A stretch of 64,000 bases of DNA from assembly GCA_006937955.1 (NCBI GenBank), contig SSNP01000133.1, positions 1 to 64,000 of the forward strand. The letters run 5' to 3'. Below are positions 39,259-50,576 of this stretch, piece after piece. Positions within the stretch are counted from its first letter, which is position 1, and each line of letters starts with the position of its first letter. Both the position numbers and the translations under genes were made by a program. Source of the DNA: Pachypanchax playfairii. Its lineage: Eukaryota > Chordata > Actinopteri > Cyprinodontiformes > Aplocheilidae. Under the pieces are notes generated by a model. That model worked only from the letters and a program-made list of their open reading frames with translations. It had not been told where the DNA came from and did not search any database.

Positions 39259-39465
39259 CTAAAACTCAGAACCTAAAGTTGTGTGCAGTGACGTCTCATC
39301 TGTGGTGCTGAGTCTCTGACCATCTCTTTTGGGAGTCAGCTGGACTGAGGAGCTGCGAGCCGTGCCATGAGTCCCTGATCCGCTTCGGGGAACAGTCTCA
39401 ATGGAGCCAGACCGTTCTGGGACCACATCCAAGTAACACCTGAGACCTAAACTCTGTGCTGACAC
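39259..39465 (-). other. GC-richer open segment, possible terminal exon of unknown gene
   Basis: A minus-strand frame of 68 codons ends in TAG at 39259. Its product is rich in Ser, Thr, Arg and Gly (for example VPERSGSIETVPRSGSGTHG) with few hydrophobic residues, as in a disordered C-terminal tail. The segment is clearly less AT-rich than its flanks. A TTTAGGTCTCAG just inside the frame (about 39435) could serve as a splice acceptor, although the preceding pyrimidine tract is poor. I do not recognise the protein. It may equally be a chance frame. Confidence 0.2.
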
Positions 39466-42400
39466 GGTAGCTCTTTACACATTCCTCTCCTGCAGGGCAA
39501 CTTCCTAAAAGTTAAATAATCTGACGTTTCTGATTTGTTACCAGAAGAGAAGGTAAACTGTCGCATTGCGTGTGCCATGAAACAGAACATATCTTTGAAA
39601 TAAAGCAGAGGAGTTTGAGAAACTCCACGGCACAGTGTGAGTCAGCACACCAGACAGGACTGTAGATATAAAAGCTGTAGTTCTTCTGTGTTTATTGTGA
39701 AACAAAGTGAATCTGAGGAGGATTTACTGACCTTTGGGCATTTTAAATCCCCGTGTGAAGAAACAACAAGTTCCAAAATTTTCCTTAACTCGTTTCAAGC
39801 CTTGAATCTTGGTTGGCGAAACACTGAATAAATAAAACGAGCACACTGTAGCACCACGGTTAATATTTAATGAGCCACAAAAGACGTGCGAGGCACAAGT
39901 TCTTTTCTCAGCGTGTCACTGGCACAGGATGCATATGAAGCGGCACCACGGGCGGCTCTGAGGCACTCAGATGCACAAAGAAGAAAGTCTGAAGCACCAA
40001 TAGCTCAATCTTACATTCAGAATACAAATGGCTTCTGGTAGTCAGAATTTTAACTGGTTCCAATCAATTTTTAACCACTTCTACAAAATTAAAGATTATT
40101 TTAATTTGCTTTGAGCAGAAAAGAGACAAAATTTGCCACTTTCCTTGATGCTTTTTATTCTTCTAAATACTTTATATTGACTGGCAAGATGAGTACATCA
40201 ATGAAACTGGAAAATGAGAAACTATACAAGTTGTTGTTTGGGATCATTTTGCATCAATTTAATATGTAATCAGAAATATTAAGCAGAAATGTTGTTAAAA
40301 CTTGAACAAGTGTTTGTTTTTAAAGTTTTATTATCCTGTGCTCTGATTAGATGATCAAACCTCTGTAGAGTCTTTTTGTTTGGAGCTGAAACAACATGAG
40401 AGGCGAGTCCTGGTCCAGATCAGCATCCTTTTTACAATTCTGGCAACGCACTTCTCCGCCTGTCTCTCTAATGAACCTGCCGCTTATTAATCCCGATCAC
40501 TAATGAGGCTATTCAGAATGATAAGCTTCCCCAGCATCCGCTAATGAACACATGCTAAAGCTGCCTGGGCCTTTGCTAAGTACATGTCAGGCTGAGCTAA
40601 ATCACACAGCAGCACCTGCCTGTCGCTGCTGACACCTACAGCAGCTTTCTGTGATTGTCCCTAAGCAACCCCGCCAAATTACTGCTCTACACATCAAAAC
40701 AGCTGTTTGATCCCACAGAGTCAAAGGTGAAATGTTGCATTAGTTTGGGCAAATCAGAAAAAGATTTTATTTTTCCACCAGCACAAAGCATTCATGCTTT
40801 CAGGGTTATTATGTTCCCTATTGTAACAGAAATAACTTGATTTCACCCCATTGGCAAATAAAGACTTCCTGTCAGTTTAATAAAAACTGCAGAGATGAAA
40901 GAACCAACCAGGATGATTCTACATGTTTACAAGAAGATTACATGTTTTTTGGATTTTTACAATGAACATTTTACAAAGAAACTGAACAAAACTAATTCCA
41001 GTTCTTTACTCAGATATGGTTAGTTTACACATCCGTTCTAAAAAAGTAATTTCAGATAAAAGTCTGAACTGAATGTTGTTTTTTAAACCACAATCTGTCC
41101 AGATGTTGGTCAGACAGAATGTTGGGTGTCTCACTGAGTCAGAGCAGATTTACTCCTCAATAACACGAGTCGAACAGACTCTACCTGTGGTACATTTCAC
41201 TTTATGTAAGTTTACAGCCCTCATCCAGTTCAGGGAACAGAGTGTGTGAGCGGGTTGCCAAAGCCACCATCTCAGCCCATGAGCACCAGGGTGTTCTGGC
41301 TCTGAGTGCAAAGGACCACTGCAGCCCCAACCAGTGAGCCCAAGAGGCAGCAGCCCTCAGTCAGAGGAGCCACAGAGAAACGCATCACAAACTTTTGGTT
41401 TTCGTTCCAAAACGCACACTGAATTGCATAACTGAAATATAAGCTTTTCATGTCGAAAGCTGAGATTATTAAAGTGTGTCGTGATGATGTTAAAGTACCA
41501 CAATCCACCTCTGAAAGGAAGTTAGATGACGGTTTTATTCAGCCTCCTTCATGCTGCCACATTCTCCATGATGCATGACCTATTAGAAAGTTGTTCGATT
41601 ACATTGACCTCAAAAACCCTTCGTTTGTAGATGACCATGATGCTGCTACACACTGAGAACTAGAACATCAAGCTTTCCCAGATGCTCTCCTGACACTCAC
41701 AGTGTTAAGTTATTCAAAAGCTGTTAACGGTGTTAATGGTTCACTTGTACATACGACACATCATCGGACTCTAGTGTATCACTCTGTGAAATGCCAGCGA
41801 CTGTTAGTGTCATTCTTATAATACTACAAGTAGGATGTCATCAAAATCACCATTTGTTTGTTCAGTGTCAGAAGGTGTATTTTCCACTCAAACAGACTTA
41901 CAAACATTTTGGGCGGGTCAAAATAAAAACAAAAGTTTACATGAAGTTTAACTCTTTTCAATCTAAAGAGGAATAAAAAGACTTGAGGAAAATTCTGATG
42001 GTTCTTAATCATGCCTGAAAGGGATAAATGAGTCACTCACTACAATGGTACTGTACATGACTGTGTCACACCTCAGACCCCCAACCCACCAACACAGTTC
42101 TCTCAGATCACATCAGGATACAGATACAGGACTTCTGTCATGGATACACTTGACTCAGGATATTGATATGCTGTGAGCACCACACACACATACCTATCTT
42201 TACTACCACAGCCTCACTAGTCCTCAGTGATTTAGAGAATGCTCAAAACCACTACAAAACGTAACAACCTAACCTTTGCAGTCTAACATCATATCTGATG
42301 ACCACACCAAGACCCCACACTGACCATCCATGTTCCAGCTGATTTTTTACCTCTGTAGCTGAGTTGTCATTGAGTTTGAAGGGGTCTAACAGACTGTCTG

Positions 42401-45400
42401 ATTGGCCAAAACAAACTTTGCTGCCGGGCAAAGACTAAAGGAAGCCAGAGCTTACAAAACAAAAAACAAATCTGATTAGGTTGAACAGTACAGGACAAAA
42501 CCAGAGGTGAAACACAAAGACACACCACAAACCAGCAAAACAAATAAACAATGGGAACTTGGTGGAATATATATCCTGAGGTAAGAAACAGATAAACATA
42601 AAAAGGTGTTATGATCAGTAAACCAAATCTTTGTGTGCTGAGCAGAAAGGAAAACAAGCTGGGAAGGACAGAAACTTCACAAAAACTGAATACAAAAGCC
42701 TAAAATACAAAAAATAACTTGAATAAACAAAAAGCAAAGCAGAGACAAATTAAAACAGACCCATGATCTTAAACCGATGACAAGACAGGCGTGAAGCAGT
42801 AAGCTCAAACGCGTAAAAGGCCAAAGCACATGTTTATTCCTGACATACCGTAAAATGTTAGGAAGATTAATGTCAGGATAGTAGCAAAAGTCTAAATAAA
42901 AATATGACACCATATCAGAAAAGTTTAAAACTAAAGTTCACAATCCCAGATTAAAGTTTACAAATTACAAATCAAACTACTTGTGTTAGTTCCAGAAACA
43001 TGAGGCATCATTAGAAGAAAGAACCAATAAAAACAAAAATAAGTTAATTTTTTTCGTGTGTGAAGTCTATCAGGGATTCAGGAGTTTCCTACTTTTATTT
43101 TTATGGATCTCACACATTGTCTTAACCACTTTTATTTTGAAGTTCCCATATTATTCTTAATATTCTGGCAAAGTACAGCTTGTACAACGCAAATCTGCAT
43201 TTTGGTGTAAAAAGACTCTATGTGGATATTAAAAATAACACCGAGAGGATGTGACCCTGATGTTTTCTTGTCAATGTGTCATAATATCACACAACACCTG
43301 GTATTTTTATTAGTGACATTTGAAGCAGATTGCAATTTTTTTTTTTCACTTGTCAAAATGTAAGTCACAATTTTCACGCAGCTCTTAATGCTTTGAAGCA
43401 AAAAGTAGGTAGAATTTCAGTTTGTGTGTATAAGACTGACAGAGCCCACAGGGTGTCATGATATAGTGTGCGCAACAGTTACAATGAAGCTGTGCGTCTG
43501 CAGCCCATCTGCTCAAGGCGACAATCCACATCTCCCACACAGTTCTCTGCTGCCGATGAAGTCCCCCCCCCCTGCCAGCAGCATCACCCACAGTGGGAGT
43601 TTTACTAGCACCAGACAAGATGGACAATTTCAAACAGAGGTGTGCATGCCCCTCAACCAATCATTGCCCAGCTGAATTATAAGCAAGACCAAAATCCCCT
43701 ACAGAGAGGGTACCACCAACAGGGCTGTGCTGGCAGGATGGTGATCTGGCAGCCTCATTTAGTCCCTCTGGCTCATTTTCTGCACATGAATCAGGCCTGA
43801 GGAAGTCCTTCAGAGCAGAATGGATCTACACTTTCATTTGCTTCTGCCAGTGCAGAAAGCTTTGCACCTGTCGCCCAACATCTGAGTTTATCCTAACACA
43901 CTCCGAACACAGTCACTACTGTAAAAGGACCATCTGTGTTGTCTGAGCTCATTCAAAATTAGGCTGCATGAGCTTAGAAAACCATGCAATGTGATATTGT
44001 TGTATCAAAATGCTGTTCAGTTATCACAATAATACCCCGAGGTGTTGAGGCATCGCAGCAAGTGGCTCTTGAATTATAATATTCAGTGATTTATTGCAGT
44101 CCAAGCAGTCGTTTGAGATACAGATACATGCACTCTGATGTGGCGATGGCAATAAATGTTGTGCAGCCCTGATTTTAAAAAGTCCAGAAGTTACATACTG
44201 GCAAACAAACAAAGATGAAGTAAAATTATTAGAGGCAACATCTGCAGAATTAAACTTCAGGTTGCATCTCACTGGGCCGGGACTGTTTGCAACAAATTAC
44301 AAACTGCATGCATGAGGGAGTTGAAACTTGAAACATTTGGAAGGTTTTTGAATCTTCTCTTCAGAATTTTCTCTTCTCTTCATTATTTTCAACTAACCCC
44401 CCCCCGACGGTCTCTGGCTCCATGATGCATTGTCAATTATTGTTTCACAATACACTTGTATTTTCAAGTGTGAAAAAACATTCATTTATCAAGTGTAATT
44501 CCTGCTTGAACATCCAGGTTGCCATAGCAGATGTTTCTGCTTTAAAGGAACTAACTGGTGTCTATTATTTAGTTTATGTTATTGATCAAATAAAATTAAG
44601 TGAAATTCATTGGTGTCTAATTAAAGTGCATAATACACCTAATATCTGGTGTGCTGTGCCGCCCCATGCCTTCTGTGTGTGTTAGAAGCACCACCTGACA
44701 CATTTATTTCATTCAAAAACCAAATAAAAAGTTAAGATACTTTGCAACTGTAATATGACAAGGAAAGTAATCCATGACGTGTGTTCCTGAAAACAGGTGA
44801 TACTTTATTTGATTTTATTCAGACACCTAAATAAACACATTGTCTTTAGTTTACAGGATCATCCAAGTAATGTTTGAATATATATCTCCCCAAGTATAAA
44901 TGGAAATTTCTTTTGCAAGGCGAGTAAAATCCGAGTGAAATAAGAACTCGTTTCTGTGTGATGAATGCATGTGGGTGGTGGTAGACTGGAAGGCAGAGCT
45001 GCTGCCAAATCAAAGAAACAAGGCAAATAAGAAATAAGCAAACCCAAGAGGAGAGTAGCTGCTTCTGTTAGGCAGCAGAAACCAACAGTCTGGAAAAAGA
45101 TGGAAGTTTGGAGGGGTGGCTGCTCCCTGTAGAACGGATGAATCACAAAGGGGACAGAGACTCTGCCCTCAGGGGGGATGTATGTTTAATAGACTTGGTC
45201 TGCAAGTCAACCCGACTGTAGGGATTTTTACTGATGCTCAACAGCATAAATACAGTTTATGTTGTGATGGTGCAGTTACAGTCTTGTCATAATGGCCCCA
45301 TGTATGACCTTTACATGTTTAATCCATGATCTCATTATAACCTGAGTTTAGCAATTACAGTGCTGACATAAAGGCTGCTGTGAGGGAAAAAGACATCGAA

Positions 45401-48400
45401 CATGAGCCATCAAAGATACACTTTTTCATCAGTGGATTATAAAGTTCATTGACACTCTAAGACTTTTCAAGGTCTGGATAGAGTCAATTTACTGCAGCAG
45501 AAACAAGGTTATAAACAACAGAACAGAGAACAGTTCTTCTAGAAGAAAAAAAGGAACAGCTGGAAGAAGCACACTTTATGAACTAAGCAAATCCTCAGAT
45601 TAGGAGGTGGCTGGATTTTGGCAAATTTGAAAACCCTCCTTCAGTCGGAAGACAATTGAGATGTTGCTACACTCCGAGTATTCAACAAACAGTATTTACC
45701 TGCTTCCTCATGAAGGTTTAGCATCAGACAATAGTTCCTGTAGTTGGACTCTAGTGGGTCTACTACTCTACTAACATCACATTCAGCTCTAGGCCCACAC
45801 TGATATAACACTCGCAAATCATGTCAAATATGCAAGAAGATGATGCTACATCAGCATCATGCTGCCACATGATGAGGTTACTTTCTTGAAAATGTATTAA
45901 CCCTGTCTAATTTAGCTTTTTTTTAACTGACAGTTTTTTCCCATATTTTATATTTATGTTAAATTATTCATAAGTTAAAAATCTCAATGGAAATGTCTCA
46001 GTCAGGATCAAAACATTGCAGAACTGTTAGAAAACTCTCTCTTCATGGCATCAACCCTCCTGAACTTCTCCTACTAACATATAAAACTGCTCCACATCCC
46101 GTTTGTAACCTTATAACAAGGGAATCCCTGCCGGTAAGCCTTGTGACATGCGTCACAACTTTTTTTTTTTTAAATAATATTCAAGTTTTCAGCAAAAAAC
46201 ATTTCCTGTTGCAGAGAATCTCCACCTTAGAGTGTCTTGGATTATTACTTCTGTGTTTATTATGAGACGTCCTTCACAATCGTAAGGTTCTTTTCATCTC
46301 GATCAATAAGTACTGTTGTTTCTCGGTGGGATGTTTTAGAACCCATCCCGGTGGGCAATCTGCAAAGCTATTTTGTCTGAACAAACCAATTGTAAATCCA
46401 ATATTGTAAGGCCAGATGTGAAATGAGCAAATCAAAAGTAATTTATCAGCTGACAATGTGGACAGTCTAAAAACTGTGGAAAAGAAAAGAGTTCTCAGTT
46501 GATTGAGCCCTCGTGTTGCAACTGAAGTGAGCGGTCGCAGGATGTTTAATGAGAAGACGTACAGCAGGGTTGTGTTGTGTTGTTGTCCTCAGGTAGAGAA
46601 GAAACTGAGAGGAACTTACATTTCTTTTGGTGTCTTGATTGTACCCAGTGAACTACTTAAATTATATCCTTTTCTCTGTCGCTGGAGACAAAAGAACTCC
46701 TGACAAAAAGAAATTTTGACAAGAAAATAGACATCATCAGTTAAAATTGAGAGCAAAAGACTTTTTAATTGAACCTTTGGTTTGCTAACCTTCTTTTCCA
46801 GTTCACTGAATCCATCAGTTTAGATGTGCCTCACATTGTGCCACAGAAATAAATGAGTATTTTAAACCCCAAAATTAAAAACCTGTAGGTCTTATTAATA
46901 TTCTGAACATTATCCTGATTGTGACCAACTTCTATCAAATTTCTCATAGAAAATGTTGTTTGGGGTGTTTTTTTTTTTTTTTAAATAGTTATAATTGTTA
47001 CCTTTAAATTTTTTAAAGTTTAAAATACCCCCCAAAAAATATATGTAATTTTTGGCTGCAAGAACATCTGATACAAAATGGCATTTAATTATTTCACACT
47101 CACGTGTTTATGTAGTAAGTGTTGCTTGTTACGGTAAAATTGTCAGATTTAAATTAATTTGTTTGATGAATTTTATAGATTAAGGAAATTATCATTTTTG
47201 CTGTGGATTTATCTACTGATTGCATCTTTTAATAAACTTTAGATCAACTAGTTCATCAGAACTAAAAATGGTGAGAAGTCCTGTTTCAATTCTTTTAAAT
47301 ATTCTCTTAGTTTATCATTCATATCTTCCAGCTGTGTTTATAAAAAAGTGTTGGGAAGTTGAATTTGACTTAAAATGTGTATATTTAGAGCAAATATTGC
47401 AGCGAGGTAAATTTGATGTTACTAGTTAAATAAATGACATAATTATCAAGTGATGGTGCTTTTTTAAGAGAAAAAAAATCTGAATTATACAGTTGCAACC
47501 AGATGTCCAAAATTAATGGCATGCAAACAAACAAATGGCAGGCCCTCTGACCTGCAATATGAAATGTTGCTGCTTGTTCATAAATCAGGATTTGCTACCA
47601 GCATCGTCTACAGCAGCAGATGCACAGTTGAGAGATGCTCCTGATAAACAGCTGCAAATGATTTTCTCTGAATAAACACAAGGCTGTGATTTATATTCTT
47701 GCACATAGAATTTTACAGCGATCCAGAAAAAAGGCAGATCAAAAGTCTTGATATTGTCAGCAGATGCTGTGTGCAGCCTAATTCATTATGTTGCATTTCA
47801 ACTAATTTATAAAATAAAACCCATGTGGTACGTTAAGGCCTATAATAAATAAACTATAAAGACCCAGATATATTTTTAGTTCTTTTGTAGAGTGTAAAAA
47901 CCCATTTAAAAATAACATCAGCATTCTCTCTTAGAAACAATTCTAATCTAACTGTTGCTTCTTTAAATTATGACATTTTAAAAATAGAAGTTTAACCTTT
48001 AAAAGTCCTAAAAAAGTCTCAACCAAATAGGTTTCTAAAAAGTACCTGTTGGAACCTAAACAGCAGCAGTCAATTTAATGCTACATACAACCATTTAGAT
48101 AAGATACGACGCCATAAACTGGAAAATAAAACAATTAATTTTTCTGAAAATTTGTATCGCTGTTACAGGAAAATTAATTCGACCTTTTGTGAAGTGTCAG
48201 AACATAAAAATGGAGTTTGAGATGAACGAAGAAGCAGAAAAATTAATAGAAAGTCACTCCTCAAGCCAAACAATCTACAATCACAACTCGATGAGAACAG
48301 TAGGGGGTGATGGTCTTTCAAGCATTCTTAAAGTCAGATTTCTAGAAATAATTGCCACTCTCAGGCGTCTGATTAGACGTTTCACTTGACAGTGATACAG

Positions 48401-49820
48401 ATAAAGGTGCATCAGGACACTGACACCCCCGACACGGACATTAATCAACTGTCTTTGGTTTTTAGGGAGTATTTTTCAGTGGTCTCAAACCTGCTGAAGC
48501 ATTTCAGTTGGTGGTATAAAAAGTTGAACTCACCACCCGGAGATGGAGGTCACTCCCATCTCATTAGGTACTGACACTCTGCAGAGGTGCAGGACGACTG
48601 AAAGCAGGATTTTTCTTATATCTAATAAAGCCAAGTGTGAAATCTAAAGTTTAAAAATGTTCACATGAATAAAACTACTGAGTGCAAAGCCGGAATGTAT
48701 AAAAGTAACAAGCCTAATGGAAACTTTTGTTAGTTTCTATCTTTTAATCTTCAAATCTTCCTCGTGTTGGAGCTTTTTTACACTCTACTCAGTTTAAAAA
48801 TGAGTTAGTCTATATTAATAACTTGTTTTTTTCTTTTCAAAGCTGACAGGATGTTAAGATGTCCAGAGGAACAAGCCCCGCCCCCTTGTTCCTTCCAACG
48901 CCAGCCTTGCACCATGAGATTTTGTAAATCTTTCAGGATCTCAGCATTAAGTTGAGGGTGATTCTTAGATTGCAGCTCTGTTGTGGAGGAAGTTGCAGAC
49001 AAATCTACAGATGACATACAATCTGGGCTTCTACACGTTGACATCTTACTAAAAAACTTAGAGAATATACTGAGTCTGTTTGAATCTGTCCCCGTTTGAG
49101 TGACACTCGCCTCGGCTCCTCGGCTCAGTGTTGCATGACTGAGTGATGAAGTTGCTGTGTGATTGTAACATAGACTGATGGGTTCTTCTATCTAGTTAGA
49201 TAGTAAAATGGAGTGAAAACATTAAAATTCAAGGAAGAGAAAGGTTTGACTTCATCTTGCACTCCTCTCGCATCTTTTAAAACTAAATTAAAGCAGGCTG
49301 ATTGATGCAGCAACTGATTGGTGAAACAACCACAATTAGTCTCCATTAACTCTGATTTTACAAAGAAATCAATCAGAATCTTTGATTAATACGTTGTTTA
49401 CCTGCATTTTTACAGCATTTCGACATCAGTTCATGTCAATCTGTCACACTGAAGAAGTGATCATTTCTGTCACCAACTTTGGGATAAATCTGCATTTAAA
49501 TTCAAAGCTTGAGGATAAAATTTGGTCCCATAGGAGATCTCGTCTCAGTTTCAAATAAAAGAACATTTATTGTGCTCATTAACCAACCTAGATGTTAATT
49601 TGGAACACACCAAGTCTAACAGTGGTGCTGTTGAACTATTGACACATGGAGCTCCACAACATTGAGACATTTAAATCAACTAATCGAAAGTTTTGGACAT
49701 TTGTTTTCTTAGTTGTTTTTTTCCCCAAAAATAAACGTGTCTGAGAAATTAACTTTATTGAATGTTTTCTCATATGGGCTCAGGTCACAGTTTATTTTTG
49801 CAATAGTCTAAATAAACTTC
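39466..49820. other. Long stretch with no supported gene
   Basis: No exon, RNA gene or complete repeat was recognised in about 10 kb. Local features are a C10 tract (43563-43572), a C9 tract (44397-44405), a T15 tract (46968-46982) and short CA runs near 42.18 kb. A weak LINE-like phrase (ELLLLTYKTA) at about 46055-46085 is discussed under rejected items. Two sub-stretches (about 40430-40660 and 47510-47720) look repeat-poor and are noted in the findings. Confidence 0.45.
46968..46982. repeat. T15 homopolymer
   Basis: Uninterrupted run of fifteen T, followed by AT-rich sequence. No retroposon body is recognised on either side. Confidence 0.9.
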
Positions 49821-50576
49821 TTAAAGCAATACTTAGGAACTTTCAGTGTAGGTTTATTTTGGCTGTGCCACTGGACAAAAGCGGTATTATTTTACGTGAA
49901 CGAAGCCTGCATTTCCCATGAGCACCAGCGCGTAGCGTCGTAAAATCCAGATACCCCGTCCGCCAGCAGTTGGATTGAACTACATTACATTTCGGTTTCC
50001 AGTGGCTGAGTGAATGATGGATAGCGACGAGGTAATGTATCTAATTGTAGCTAAACAGTGTTTTATGATGATGTTGATAATAAGAAACGTCTAATTTCTG
50101 TTTGGTACCGCTACACAACCCCAAACCCCCCCCCCGACTCTTTAGCGACTTTCGCAGGCTACTGACGAGTTTTGAGCCTTGAAACAGATAAATAAAATGT
50201 TGATTCTTGACTGTCCTTTTATCCGGTTACTCTCCCTTTTTCTTTTTTTTGTCTCCTCAGACAAAACTTTTCGTTTTTTCGGGGCTTCTGCCATGTTAGC
50301 TGCAGTTGCGCGTAACAGGTCGCATCGAGTTCCGTGTTTATGACGAATGGGGAAAGGGGAAGTGACGTATGCCGAAAAGCAGCCTATCCATTCGTAGTTT
50401 TTTGTGTGGCAGGGTTCCCACCATCCTCCTCAAAGTTGTTTAGTGCCAGTGAAAGCGATACAGACCCCCTCAAGCCATGACAGAGGTGTTATTCAACTTG
50501 TTGTAAGTTGCCATATAATCACAGAAGTTATGAAACTATTTCATGAAGGTTGAAAAGTTACTTAGTGTTGGTTTAA
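49821..50576 (+). mobile_element. TTAA-bounded non-autonomous DNA transposon (756 bp) with mini-exon and intron-like signals
   Basis: The left end is TTAAAGCAATACTTAGGAAC and the right end, read inward, is TTAAACCAACACTAAGTAAC. They are imperfect inverted repeats of about 25 bp that clearly resemble the ends of the element at 16348 (TTAAAGCAGAACTAAGTAAG). Inside, ATGGATAGCGACGAG (M-D-S-D-E, 50017-50031) is followed at once by the donor-like GTAATG. A pyrimidine-rich TCTTTTTTTTGTCTCCTCAG ends at 50260 and looks like a matching acceptor. CpG-containing segments near both ends suggest a promoter. I infer a deletion derivative keeping the 5' gene end. The superfamily is uncertain, and TTAA ends favour piggyBac or Kolobok types. 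Confidence 0.8.

Noticed and set aside
42370..42960. Possible retroelement tail on the minus strand (T/TTTTG-rich)
   Set aside because: Only composition suggests it; there is no recognisable motif, end or open domain.
45987..46265. Possible LINE C-terminal fragment (ELLLLTYKTA)
   Set aside because: The match to the I-L-L-L-T-Y-K-A-L phrase of fish LINE proteins is only about ten residues, and nothing around it fits.
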